Positions 1 through 11,772 of a stretch of DNA of 64,000 bases are shown one piece after another. Below the pieces are notes generated by a model. It was not told the DNA's origin, ran no database searches, and saw nothing but the letters and a program-made list of their open reading frames with translations. The stretch covers positions 500,237,627 to 500,301,626 of the forward strand of contig CM046881.1 of the NCBI GenBank assembly GCA_025667525.1. The letters are read 5' to 3'. The stretch comes from Glebionis coronaria. Taxonomy: Eukaryota; Streptophyta; Magnoliopsida; Asterales; Asteraceae. Position 1 is the stretch's first letter. Each line of letters starts with the position of its first letter. The translations under genes were made by a program, and so were the position numbers.

Positions 1-339
1 TTCGAGTTAGCTTTTCCAGAACCTTAATTCATTCCATCCTCACCTAAACCCACAAAAAAACCGTGACCCCAACACAACCATGTGTCTTGTGGGACCCTCC
101 CCTGCCCATCACTTTCGTCCCAAACCCCTAAACCCGACCAGATAAACAGCTCACATCCATTCCTTTGTCCCCAAGGACTAATAAACGGCTAAGATCACAC
201 AATCTAACTGGCAATCACATGAGACGCATTTGACCAAGATTCTTCAAAGGGCTTTTCTGGAAAATCACCCATTAGGGTTTAAGGCTTTTATTTTCATGTA
301 TTATTTTATTCAGTAGCACTAGAACCTTCTCTTGTAGCT

Positions 340-348
340 TATAAAAGG
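340..348 (+). promoter_or_regulatory. Candidate TATA box
   Basis: TATAAAAGG lies in LTR-like sequence about 30 bases upstream of a pyrimidine-rich stretch. This is the usual layout of a retrotransposon promoter. The call rests on motif and context only. Confidence 0.35.
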
Positions 349-1491
349 AGCCTGTAGTATGTGCAAGAGCCCTTTGTTCCATTTTCTAGCAATCTTTTTG
401 TAATTCCTTTTTATCAAATACAAAGTTGGTGTTTTTATGAAATATTGAAAAGTAATTCCTTTTATGATTTGTAAAAGCTGGTGTTAAGATTGTCTAGAAT
501 CTGAGTTCCAAGTTTGAGATTTAAGTACAAGAATTTTCAAAAATCATTCCTATTTTCAAGTTTCTAAAAAAGTTGATTTTTTGGTAAAATCTTGTTCTAA
601 AATTTGGTTTTCCAAGTTTGTAAGTGGTTTGTTTAAGTGTTTTGAAAGGAAAGAATCTGAGAAAATTATTTGAAAAAGATTTAAAAAGAAAAAGGAAAAA
701 AAATTCAGATTATTGGATATTATGTTCTTGTGTTGATCTTAGCAGGAAATCATTTGAAGCTATTGACTGTTTTCCAACTAGTTCTGCACAAGCCCGGGCT
801 TGTTTGAAGGTGGCTTTTCAGCCATTGTGGGACCTGGATATGGGTCCCACAAGGTAACTATCCTGTCCCTTGTTTGAGTTTTCAAATATTTCTGATTTAT
901 GTGAATTGGTGAAAGTGCTTTAAATATGTTTAAATGCTAGTTCATCTGTTTGTTTATGCCCCATTGATGTTTTTATGCATGATAAGGACTTGTTTAATCA
1001 GTTTGGTGGAATTGTGAAAGCATTTGGTGTGTTAATTTTTGGTTTCTGAAAATTAAAGTGTTGTTTGGATTTGGGTTTAAGGAAAGAGTGGTAAAAGCTT
1101 TTGGGTCTAAACCAGTCTAGACTTACTCATTTGACATGGTTAGGTTATTTTAGTTAGCTTAATTTAGTTTAAATAGGTTTTCAAACAGATTGTATGTGAA
1201 AAGATTAGGTATTAGGGCTTAAAATCAGTAACTGCTTTTTAGCTTGCTTTAGTGAAAAATTTTCTTTCAAAACTTGCTCATTGTTAGAGATTGGGTAGCC
1301 CTAGGGTCATATCTAGCTTATATGTGATTTGGTATATTTATATGCAAGATTTGGTCATTTGAAAATCACTTTTGTGCAAGTTGCATCAGCAAAATCATCA
1401 CAGCCCACATTTAGCTTAATCAGTCACCCTGTTGTGCAAATTATGCTTGATTTGTGTGTAAGACTTGTGTGTTTTTGTGCATAATCTGACT

Positions 1492-1515
1492 CCCTACACT
1501 CCACTGAGTGTAGGG
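1492..1515. repeat. Perfect 10-bp inverted repeat
   Basis: CCCTACACTC and its exact reverse complement are separated by four bases. The arms contain GTGTAGGG, the same core as the polypurine tracts of the Athila-type elements in this window. Function unknown. Confidence 0.5.
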
Positions 1516-2676
1516 GTGCCTTATTGCCCAAGAAAAGCTTTCAAATAAGCTTCCCTAAGCTTATTGGTCAACTGACCAAAATTTAACACTACCAGTGGGA
1601 ACCAATTTCCCACTGCTAGTATTATTGTTACCACTGCTCAGCAAAAAGACAAACCTTGTCACATGTCACTGTCAGAAAGTTGTTTTTTTGTCTTTAGTGA
1701 TCAAAAATAGGAATTAGGGTTTCAAAACAGTTTCTATATTTTTCTTATTTTATTTTAGATTTTTCAGTTTAATTTATTTTTTTGTTACTGTTCATTTGCT
1801 ATTTTTTAGGTTTAATTGCATTTTTTAAATACTTTTTAATATTCTGATTTTGTCTTTTAGTGTAGAAAATTAATATTTTTAGATTTCAAAAATTTTATTA
1901 GACTTAGAAAAATGTTTTAAGATTTTTTAAAAAGTTTTTACTGTTCACTTTTTAATTATTTTTTAGAATTAATTTAGTTTAATTAGGGTTTTTATTATAA
2001 CTGTTTTTGTCCTTTAGTGAAAAATTTTATATTTTTCAAACTTTTTCATATTTCTACTGTTCATTAGAGTAAATTAGGATTTTTAAAATTGTCAAATTAT
2101 TTTTAGCATTATTTTATTATTTTTTATAATTATTTTATTGTAAAAATAGTTTTAAGTGTTTTAAAAATAGAAAAATAGTTTTTAAAATTTAGGAAAAATA
2201 CTTTTTAGCTTTTAAATAATATAAGTAACTTATTAGTTCAATAAAATAATATTCTGGACATTTTGATTAATTATATTTAATTTTAGTGCTTTAATTAGCA
2301 TTTAAAATTGAATATTTAATTAATAAAAGTTTTAAAATATTTTTATTGGATTTTTTATTCTTATTTATATTATTTTAGACTTACTTTTAACTTTTAATTA
2401 ATTTTTAGGTTTAAAATTTTTAATTTGTAGCTTTTTACGGTTTTACGTGATCGACCTTTTCGTCTTAGTGTAATTCGTCGTCGTAACCGTCATTCTCTTC
2501 TCACCCCCTTTCTACTTTTCTTTTTCACAATATAATCAATTCATTACACAACGCACTAGCCACCTCGAGAACAAACTCACTTTAGGGTCATTTACACACG
2601 GTTTTCCTAAATCGTCGTGCTTACCCTATATTTTACGCTCTTTTTCCTAAAAGAGTGTGATTTTACAACTATCAGT

Positions 2677-4808
2677 CGTCCTAAAATAAGAGGGACTTGA
2701 TGGTCTTCCTCCATCTCAAGGATTATGAAGTCGGCGGGAAATATGAATTTGCCAACTTGAACAAGCATGTTTTCAGATATCCCAATGGGATATTGGTAGA
2801 TGTGGTTAGCCAAACGTATACTCATACTCGTAGGTTTCAAAGTATTGTTTGAAAGATTCTTGTATAATGACTATGACATAAGATTGATACTTGCGCCTAG
2901 ATCGGCTAAGGCGTGACATTCGACATTGTTGTTTAGGGTGCATGGTATGAGAAAGCTTCCCGGATCTCCGATCTTTGGTGCAAGTTTGCTTTGCAAGGCT
3001 GCAGAACATTCTTCATTTAGAAACGCAGCATAGATTTTCTCCGTCTTACTATGGTTGCTCACAAGATCTTTAAGGAATTTCCCATAGTTGGGCATGCCGG
3101 TTAAGATATCAACAAGTGGAACGTTGATCTTAACTTCCTTGATCATCTTAAGGAATTTGGCATTACAAGCCTCCATCTTTTCTTTTCGTAGGCGTTGAGG
3201 ATACACGAATTTTTGGTTCATACGCCTTCGGTGTTGGTGTTGGTGTTGGTGTGGGTGTGGTTTGTTTTGGTTTGGGTTTGGAAGGAGGAACGGTTTCTTC
3301 CTTCTCGGGCTCACCGGCCTCGTCTTCGCTTTCATCGATGAAAGTGAGAGAATTGGTCTTTAGGTTTTGTGGTGGATCATAACTCAGCCCACTTCTTGTG
3401 AATAAGGCATTCACATGTTCATTACGGGCGGGTGGTGGGCAGTATGGTTTATCCATAGATGGTTTTTGGTTTGTTTGAGTGTTGCTTGGTAGCAAACCAC
3501 TTGGTCGATTGGCTAATTGATCGGTGATTCGACCGAGTTTGGTTTCAAGATCATTAATGGTTGTGGTGTGGTGTCTTTGTCCTCTTTCAAGGTTGGCTTT
3601 GAGATCGAAGAATTGGTTCTTAATGAACGTGTTTGTCGATTTTTGAGATTCTATGAAAGCTAAAAACGTTTTCTCTAGGGTGGACTCTTAGGGTTTCTTT
3701 TCGTTTGATGGACCGGAATTATCGTTCTCACGTGGTTGTGAGATACGATTTTTGTTTTGGGATACTCACGCCATATGCCGGAATTTCTACCATAGTAGTT
3801 ACCTCGATAACCACTTCCTCGGTATCCTCCTTGGGCGTAGTTTGCTTCTTGTGGAGGTTCTCTTATTGGTGTATCGTCACACGTCGTGGATGGGTGTGGT
3901 CCTCCGCAAAGTGTACATTCGCCTTGCATCTCCTTCATTTCGTCTTTGATGGTTTTGAATTGCGAGTCGAATTTAGATGTGAGAGCGTCTATCTTCTCCA
4001 TGAGTTTGGAATTTTCGTCACTTTCAATGAAAGCAACGGTTTTCTTGAAAGGTTTGGTTCGGTTATCTTTGGACCAATCGAGTTTTAAGAGAACTCGGTC
4101 CTCGAGTAATTGATATGCTTCATTGGGAGTCTTATAGAGAAAGAGTCCACCAGCGTCAAGGATTGCTTGCGTCGGTTCATTGAAACCATGATAAAAGATT
4201 TGGATGATGGTTCCTTTTATTAAACCATGTCCATGACAACTAAGAATTAGGTCTTTCATTCGACTCCACGCATCAATGAGTGTTTCTTGTGGAAGTTGGG
4301 CGAAACCTCGGATTTCTCCCATGAGTCTTTCGTACATGGCGGGTGGAAAGAATCGGCTAACAAAAGCGGTTCTCATTTGTTCCCATGTTTCAATGGTACC
4401 GGGCGTCAACTCATTATACCAAACTCTTGCATCTCCGGATAGAGATGATGGGAAGAGTTTGAGTTTTATAGCGTCACCATCGACGTCGGCTCCATATCGT
4501 AACATGCTATATATTTCTATAAATTCGGATATGTGCTTATGAGGATCTGCCCGCGTACGGCCGTCAAATTGGCGGTCTTTGATCATTGAAAGGTGATGAC
4601 CTTTCACGGTGAAGTTTTCTCCAAGCTCAACTTGAACAATAGCAGCCTCGGGGGTAGGCTCTACTACTCGGTTGGCTGCCCACATAGATTGATCGTCGAC
4701 CATTGGGAATGGTAGATCGTTAAATGGGTTATAGACGACAAATACGTCTAAGAGATTATCAAATGGTGGGTTTTTGGTTTTTGAGATTTGCTTTTCAAAT
4801 AAAAACAA
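2677..4808 (-). pseudogene. Athila/Tat-type gag-protease, decayed and truncated (element A)
   Basis: This is the capsid and protease part of a Ty3/gypsy retrotransposon. Residues about 60-240 of the first frame (3675-4808) form a retrotransposon gag domain with the typical ARVWYNELTPG and SRFFPPA phrases, followed by a zinc-finger-like CTLCGGPHPSTTC. A proline/threonine-rich spacer follows, then the protease with ADLGASINLM and, in 2607-2840, VPLILGR. The frame is broken near 3675 and again near 3210-3240, an in-frame TAG stands at 2871-2873 inside the protease, and similarity stops at about 2676 just after LGR. No reverse transcriptase follows, so the element is truncated. It reads leftwards from the primer site at 5371-5386. 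It cannot make a functional polyprotein. Confidence 0.85.
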
Positions 4809-5392
4809 AGGGTTGCTTCTTGCGGTTTTTCTTTCGAGATTGATGAATATAACGCTCGGGATCGGTGTACGGACTAAGCAAATCTTGACCGGAAGAACGT
4901 GTGTTCATTCAAGTCTTTAACGACTTTTGAAAAGGATTACAAGTAACAAAAATAAAAACAAACAAATATAACTAATAAGAAAATAAGTAAATAGGAAATT
5001 AAATAAACGAAACAAAATAAGAACATAATTTTTTTTATTTTTTTAGGGTCTGGGAACTTTGCCGGCGGCAGGAAAGGGTTGCCGGCCGGCAATCAAGCTT
5101 TTGTTGAAGCTTGCTGACGGCAGAGCTGACTTGCCGGACGGCAAGTTGGTTGCTGTTGGGGCTAGCCGGTGGTAGGAGCTCCTTCCCCGACGGCAAATGG
5201 GCTTCTGTGGTGCTCTTGCCGGCAGCAGGGGGTGTTACCGGCGGCAATACTCTCCTGTCAGAAATTATATATTTTTTTTTACTTTTTTTATTTTTGGGTT
5301 TGTTTGCAATGAGGACACTGCAATGGGTTTGATTATAGGATGATTTTGGAACTAAGAACAAAATAAAATCCTCGGCAGCGGCGCCAAAAACT
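4809..5392 (-). other. 5' leader of element A with GC-rich palindromes
   Basis: This non-coding leader lies between the primer-binding site and gag. Unlike its AT-rich surroundings, 5050-5250 is GC-rich and carries at least five variants of a near-palindrome, TTGCCGGCGGCAA. Short open frames that cross it on both strands show no family similarity and follow the repeat. It may be packaging or leader RNA structure, but that is inference. Confidence 0.6.
5371..5386 (-). promoter_or_regulatory. Primer-binding site of element A
   Basis: Read on the minus strand this is TGGCGCCGCTGCCGAG, six bases inside the LTR end. It resembles the tRNA-Asp-type primer sites usual in Athila elements. It fixes the orientation of element A as leftward. 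Confidence 0.75.
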
Positions 5393-8300
5393 TGATGCGT
5401 AGGGTTAGTAACAAGTTTTAAATTTATAAACACGAATTACCGGATTGACTAAAAACACACGGGCAAGTATAACCCTTTTGTTTGTGTATAGCTTTTATGT
5501 GGTAATACCGAGATCGTTCACGGGGATTTGGAAAACCTATGATTATTCTAAAATGAAACTATAATCGTTGATTGTAGCAATTGTAAACAAGCAAATGAAA
5601 TGTGTATAGTTGAAGTACGTTTTCTCAGTTCTTAACAAATTGAAAGTCCTAACAAGATCGAGTTCTTAATTGTTTTTGGTTGGTAAAGTATTTGGATATT
5701 CTATAGCTAATTCAAACAAATCCTCGCTAAAATGAAAAATACAGTCTACTTATACGTAAAACAAAGTGCACAAACCAAGTATTTATTCAATTTAAATGCT
5801 AAAACGTAAATTCTACAAAATATAAGGACTGAAAATGTAAATTCAATGAAAAATAAATGCCAAAAATACAAAGTCAAAAAGTCTAGGGACTATATATGCA
5901 AAATCAGTTAACTATATGGACTAAAAATGAAAATTTACCAAACAAAGTAACTAAATTCTAACTAACTTGAAAACTGACTAACCAATTTTAAACAAACTTG
6001 AAAATGCAAGGACTATACTTTTGCAAAACCTAATTAGTTGGAAGTTTAGCCTTTAAGTGAAACGGTTTAATCCTCCAAGGACTAAAATGCAATTTTCAAG
6101 ACTTTTTAAACAAAAACGGGTTAAGGACTAAAATAAGCTCGTTTGAGCTCGTTTCTTGACCAAATAAGCTCAAATAACTTTCAAAAGTCTTACAATTGAA
6201 ATTAAGCTAGGCATGTCAAAGGGAATAAGCTGAAACTATCTAAAACTCAAATAAGCAATTTCAAATAAGCTCAAAATAAACTATCTAATAAGCTACTCAT
6301 GCACAACTTGATTTTAATGAAGAAACTTGTAAAAAAACTCACAAGAAGAATGGGAAATCTTGTTTCAAAGAAAATGATCCAGTAATAAGCTCTAAAAATG
6401 AAAATAAGCTAAAATGAACTTATGTTGACTTTCGTCGACCAGATTTTTCAAAAAGCTCAAAATCTCAAAACTTACTCATGAACACTTTCTAAATGGAAAT
6501 ATGAAAGAAAATTAAAAGATTTCTGAAGTGGAATTGGAGATTTGAGAAATCAGTCCATCTATTTATCAAAGGGAATGACAAATGCTCAAGTGCTTAATGA
6601 TTTGCTTATTTCTCACTCAAAACTAGATACTGTAGAAATTCCAGATACACACTAAAACTACATATGTTGAGTGATGATTAGAAGCTGGTTTGAAAGAATT
6701 TCATCCAAGATTAAAGAAATGCCAATGATTTGAAAATCACTACTTTCTGAAAATTTACTTAACAAGAACTGACCCAAACTTTTTCAACTACCAATTGCCT
6801 GTTTGACTTAAGACTTGACTTGAAAATGACTTATCATTATGCTATGACTAGATGACTGAAAAGGAACTAGAATTGGCCAAATACTAACACTAGAAAACAA
6901 CTTGCAAGCTAATCCCAAACACTACTTAACTGAACTTTAACAAACTTTTATGAAAGGATTAAAGGCAATTGACTAAACTGAATGAAATCTGATATCAGAC
7001 TAAGTTCAATGAGCCAAATGAAATGCAAATGAACCAGTTACAATCAGTTTAAAAGGCTAACACTCAAATTGACTAGTTAAGCTGATATGACTGATAAAGC
7101 TAAAAGCAGAACAAGATTAAGGCTAATGAGCAAGTATTAAGCTACAATTAAGCTACTAAAACACTAAGATCAGATCAAATACTAGCTAAGCACACTTTAT
7201 CATGCAATCAAACAAGGATTAACTAGGAATTGAACAGGCAGACAACACTTTAGTGGAACAAGAACTCAGAACTTGAAACCTTCTAGCTTAGGCCTCCATT
7301 GGAGAGTAGAGAAGCGCTGAGCTTTCTAGCTAGTGCTAAACCACCACCTTAGCACTATAATAAACCAAATATCTACTAATCAACAGCAACCATCATCTAA
7401 ATCTCCATTAATGAACTTGAAATCTTCCAAATCAACTAGGATTGGAACTGGATGATCAGAACACTCCAACAGCTATAATATCTCCAAAACTTAGCTAATC
7501 ATGATCAGATATGATCACAATGAGCTAACAGTAACACAATGAGAACAAGATTCAAGGTAAGAACAGTAGATGATGGAGATGAATGTGAATTTTATTTATT
7601 GAATTGGAAAAGTAGTTACAAAGCTGGTAAATTGGTTACAACTAATAACAGACTCAAGAGATTGTCAGTCTCTTGAGTTGTTATGCTAAAACTAACTGAG
7701 ATGAGAGAAAACTAAAAAGTGTGTGTGTTTTCACACTTTTCTACCTTACAAGAAATGAAAGCTATTCTAGGGTATTTATAGAATGAAGATGAGAGTTGGT
7801 GAGGGAGAGTGACGTGTTGCATCCAATCCCAAGCTTCCACGTGGACAATTCTGCTTGATTGAATTTTGTAGGTGAAGAACCCTTTTGGGGATTTTTGATT
7901 GAAATGATTTCATGTTAATTGAGTTGTTAGGTTGTATTTGTCTCTTGATTTTGATCAACTTTGATGTTTATAACTTCTTCTGAAATGCATTCTAGCTCAA
8001 TCCCGTCCCTGGGTTCTTTGTTGAAGAAGATGAACACGTGTCTAGTTGTGGTTGGTTAATAGGGAAGCACACGGATCGTTATCTAATTTGGATTAAAGTG
8101 ATTATTGCATGGCGTGTTATTATTGGTTGAGAAAGGTTGAGTGCGCTGCACTGTTGGGATACGGTCATTAAATGCCAAATGAAGTTAGTGGCCAGCTGGC
8201 GCTTGTTTGGCAATCCTAATTCCTTCTACCTTGCAATCTGATTGGCTAAAAGCTACTTCACATGGATTGATCCAAACTTTGAAGTATCTTTGGCAGTTTT

Positions 8301-8720
8301 AACCCCTTACTTTGGTAGATTTGTATTTTAAGCTTAAATCTTCATTTCTTTGGCAATTTCAGTCCTTCAACTTGCAATTTTAAACATTTAAGCCCTTTGA
8401 CTTGATTTACTTGAGAGTTGACTAGATTTGACTTTGATCTTGACTTCGACAAATTTACACTTTTGGTCCTTCATCTTTAGCAGTTTGTCAAGATAGGTCC
8501 TTTGTCTTCAAAGTCTTGTCACTTTTGATCCTTCTTTGTCTTTTTCATCCAATTAAGCTTAATTTTCCTTTGTTTGCTTGAAATTGTATCCTTCTTACCT
8601 ATTTGAGCACAAACCAAGAACATACCACATAATACTGCTTTTATAGCACAAAAGTTAGGTAATTTCCTTGTGTTTTAGGGTGATTTGTTGATAAATTGAT
8701 ATGAGTTTTTTCTCATATCA
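5393..8720 (-). mobile_element. Athila/Tat-type LTR shared by elements A and B (LTR1)
   Basis: A 3.3 kb long terminal repeat. On the minus strand it starts TGATATGAG at 8720 and ends CATCA at 5393. The left neighbour is a primer-binding site and gag leader; the right neighbour is a polypurine tract. It therefore serves as 5' LTR for A and 3' LTR for B. A second, partial copy lies at 20121-21536 plus 32718-33756 and aligns nearly base for base from position 6272 onwards. A TATA box is on the minus strand at about 7772-7780, which leaves about 0.94 kb of U3 and an unusually long R-U5 of about 2.4 kb. Much of 5700-7300 consists of AAGCT/ACTAAA-rich unique sequence with no coding potential. Confidence 0.85.
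7772..7780 (-). promoter_or_regulatory. TATA box of LTR1
   Basis: The minus strand reads TATAAATACC, about 940 bases inside the LTR start. The same site is present in the second LTR copy near 32810-32818, so it is conserved between the copies. Confidence 0.6.
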
Positions 8721-8734
8721 AATCCCCTACACTT
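8721..8734 (-). promoter_or_regulatory. Polypurine tract of element B
   Basis: The minus strand reads AAGTGTAGGGGATT directly before the LTR start TGATA. It is identical to the tract of the plus-strand Athila element at 31035-31048, which shows the two elements are related. Confidence 0.8.
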
Positions 8735-10170
8735 GAACATTGTCATGTCCTCATGCAATGCTATATTTTAAAGCACAGATTTACATTCCCCTCATAATTA
8801 ATCCACCTTGGCCATTATAGAATGCATCTACACTACTCTACACTATATGATGCATGATTTTAATTTTTAACAATGCAATGAACAAAATACAATTCTATCT
8901 ATATCTTTTTGGTTTTTCTTGAAATGGTTTGATGGAAATAACTCATAAAGAAATCAATGACTTGGAATAGGTCTTGGGTACCATGGACATTTATCACCCT
9001 CAAGTTTCACTTTCCCCATACCAAGCTTAAAAATGGGATCATTGTATTCACAAGTAAAAAGTGCATCAACTTATTCATGATAATTAAATGTGGAACCGGT
9101 TATTAATTGAGCAAATTTCTTGTGGGCAAATTTGTCATTTATTTCAAGTGTGAAGTATAAGAAATGTAAAATCCAAAAATAAGGAAGCACGGTTTTAATC
9201 CTAAGTAATCCTCTCATCCATTACTTGAAAAACCGCTCACAATTAATATAAGTCCGTTTCAAGAGTAATAAGTCATTCGCCTTATGTGTAAAATCCTCAT
9301 GTCATACTTTCATAAGTAGCTACACACTCGCTAAGGAAAGAAAAATAAAACTCACGCAATAATTTACACCCACCATCTTTTTGAGACTTTGGATCTTCAA
9401 CCCCGCAACCCGTCAAGGTAATATTAGATTGGAGCAATCTATTGAATCCCCGCAACCCGTCAAGGTAATATTGGAACTCAATAGTCACTATAATTAACAC
9501 CACACTGCCCCTCTTGGGAGTCTTGTATTATTATTTTTTCTTTTTCTTTTTTTTCTTCTTTTTTTTCTAGCCACTCATTTTTTTCATAAGCCGCTCTTAT
9601 TTTTCTTTATTCCTCACTAAGAAAGTTTAAAAGAATAAAAAGAAAAACACCCGCTAAGTATTAAGCATGACATAAGTCTAGTACACATAAAACGTTCTAA
9701 CTTAGAATCTTAAGACGTACTTATATAACCCGTGAATGATTAGATAAAAATGCATAAGAGATTACAAACCAATTAAAACCGTTCTTGATTATTTATTAAC
9801 ATATATACATGCGAAGAAAATAGAGGTAAAGAAGAGAAGTGTTTAGCCACATGTAATTATCATGAAGTTTATCTAGCCCTTTTATACTTGCTTCAACTCT
9901 ATCATTTCCCATTCTCCACAAATTTAAAATCTCAAAGAATGAGATTGGTGGATGCTTAGCCTAATAGACCAATGAAGGACTACATGGTTAAGGATACTAG
10001 CTAGAGAGTGCTAAGAAAAGCAAACTCGGGTTGAGTCAAAATATCTATGGCGGGCCTAATATGTCAAAGAAGTCTAAACTTGTTAAACCATGTTTTTATT
10101 ATTATTTTTTTTCTCTTTTGGAATTTTGATGAAAAGAAAAAGAAAAACATATACAATGCAAATGTGATAC
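8735..10170 (-). other. 3' untranslated region of element B
   Basis: There is no reading frame of note. Read on the minus strand, this segment matches in order several blocks of the 3' region of the plus-strand Athila element (29680-31034). Examples are the block ending in the GTGAAACTTGAGGGTGATAAA phrase near 8985-9015 and the block around the phrase TTTGACATATTAGGC near 10060. It is therefore the internal 3' end of an Athila-type element. The segment ends abruptly at 10170, where Tekay LTR sequence begins. Confidence 0.7.
9401..9472. repeat. 25-bp direct repeat
   Basis: Two identical 25-base copies, beginning CCCCGCAACCCGTCAAGG, lie at 9401-9425 and 9448-9472. They are separated by 22 bases that include the small palindrome AGATTGGAGCAATCT. 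This is a local duplication in the 3' untranslated region of element B. Confidence 0.7.
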
Positions 10171-10347
10171 GCAACTAATCTATTAATGGAAACCTTCTAT
10201 ATATGGAAATCTATCTATTTCAGGCAGCTAATCTAATCATGGAAACCTTCTATATATGGAAACTTATTTAATTAAGGCAGCTGATCTATTTTTGGAAACT
10301 TTCTATTTTTAGAAACTAATCTATATTAAGCAGTAAATTCTATTTTA

Positions 10348-10517
10348 GGAAACTTTCTATTTTTGGAAACTTTCTATTTTTGGAAACTTTCTATTTTTGG
10401 AAACTTTCTATTTTTGGAAACTTTCTATTTTTGGTAACTTTCTATTTTTGGAAACTTTCTATTTTTGGAAACTTTCTATTTTTGGAAACTTTCTATTTTT
10501 GGAAACCTGCTATTTTT
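10348..10517 (+). repeat. 17-bp tandem array in the 5' LTR
   Basis: Ten units of GGAAACTTTCTATTTTT are followed by a decayed half unit. The sixth unit has GGTAAC and the tenth has GGAAACCTGC. The same variants occur at the same unit numbers in the 3' LTR. Because 17 is not a multiple of three and the unit has no stop in any phase here, it creates a spurious open frame. Confidence 0.95.
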
Positions 10518-10937
10518 GGAAAGTTACTTATTATTACACAGTAAGTATAATAATACATGAAATACCAGTAATACTTAATCAGATTAATCAGAATACAAGA
10601 TAAACACAGTTTAAGGCTTTAAACAGTAAACCATGACCTAAAACATACAAAGTAAGCTAAGATGAGACATAAAACCCAGTATGTAATCAGTAATTCGATA
10701 CTTATACACGTGTGTATTCATGTAGCGTTAGTGATCCAGAAGTAGGAGTCTTCCTTCCGTTCATTCACTGGACTTGAGGTACATATTCCCGTCCTTTCAG
10801 TATGGACATTCTTTCCTTATTAGGATTTCCCCGTATGCAGCCAACTGTTTTCCCCAGTATTTGTTTTATTGTTTTGAACTGCTTATGTTTAATTAGCATA
10901 ATCTATAGCCATATACAAGCATGACCAGTTTCACCTA

Positions 10938-10956
10938 GTTATGGAGGTATCATAAC
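10938..10956 (+). repeat. Short palindrome/hairpin in Tekay LTR
   Basis: GTTATGG, loop AGGTA, TCATAAC. Six Watson-Crick pairs and a G-U closing pair are possible. The equivalent site in the 3' LTR (19319-19337) has a perfect 7-bp stem, and the minus-strand family has a version with a compensatory change. Confidence 0.6.
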
Positions 10957-11760
10957 CATAACATTAGAGGCACCAATGTTATGACTTCCCCACGGCGGAG
11001 TGATTGCTCGTGGCGTCCCTTTCAGTTTGGCCATATTATTATACCATGTGGGGCGTATGGGTGCATCCTAGTTACATGTTTTATTCAGTATTTCATGGTG
11101 AATGTGGTGTGTGCCTTGCATCCTTCACAAGGAGTTGATCCCTCCTACCCAGACCAGTATATTAATTAGAGGCATCCCCTCTAATCAGCATGATGAGGTC
11201 ACCCCTCCAAGTATTCATGCACGTGACCTTTTCATGACCTATATGGGCTATGGTATATTTATGTTAAAACAGTTTTCATAAGATAAACATAAGGCTTTTC
11301 AAACTATAAAACCAGTTTTCTTAATACTTAACCAGTTTACTCAGAACTTAGTCTTCCGCTGTTATATGTTACATGCTTATCCTATTCCATGCTATTTTGT
11401 ACATCCGTGCACTGAGCGTCTTGCTCAGCCGTTTTCCTTTTCATGCTCCCAAAACGGCAGGTACTCAGGGACGCTCGTAGATCTCAAACGTACGTGCATA
11501 TAGATTGGAAGCTTTACTGTCTTTCTTTACTTTATGCATTTCCTTTACTTTAATACAGCTTGCTATGGACATTGTTTCGTCCTTTCCTTTTACAGTATTT
11601 ATGTTTGTGTGTGATGAGCTCTACTTTGGGGTTACCGATGTTTGATTCTGGTATTTCCCTTTTATGGTCAAATAATGCTTAGACATTTATCCTTGTATGC
11701 TTTGATGACACACCATGATTATGCGTAAGATTCCATTTCCAAAATGGGGTGTTACAATTA

Positions 11761-11772
11761 TGGTATCAGAGA
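11761..11772 (+). promoter_or_regulatory. Tekay primer-binding site
   Basis: TGGTATCAGAGA lies four bases after the LTR end. It matches the usual plant primer site complementary to the 3' end of initiator tRNA-Met. Confidence 0.9.

Larger units (their letters stand above)
1..2676 (+). other. AT-rich non-coding region, LTR-like
   Basis: No convincing protein is encoded here. The first 600 bases look like retrotransposon U3/R sequence because a TATA box (TATAAAAGG) sits at 340-348 and is followed by T-rich leader-like DNA. From about 1700 to 2440 the sequence is strongly A+T-rich with repeated TTTTTAG and TTTAGTG phrases. The right edge abuts a truncated protease reading frame at about 2676, so this DNA may belong to an element that interrupted element A, or to flanking DNA joined by deletion. 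No second LTR copy is visible in the window to prove the assignment. Confidence 0.35.
10171..11756 (+). mobile_element. Tekay 5' LTR, left part missing
   Basis: It aligns with 18552-20120 of the 3' LTR with few mismatches and a small indel near 11365, and ends GGGGTGTTACA. The left 1451 bases (the equivalents of 17101-18551) are absent, so U3 promoter sequence is probably gone. It contains the 17-bp tandem array at 10348-10517. Confidence 0.9.

Noticed and set aside
5035..5433. 132-codon minus-strand frame and its plus-strand shadow
   Set aside because: It crosses the LTR boundary, primer site and GC-rich repeats, so it cannot be a conserved gene.
10397..10603. 68-codon frame rich in FYFWKLSIFGNF, repeated at 18778-18984
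   Set aside because: It is produced by translating the 17-bp LTR tandem repeat, whose 51-base register is open in all phases. No gene is implied.
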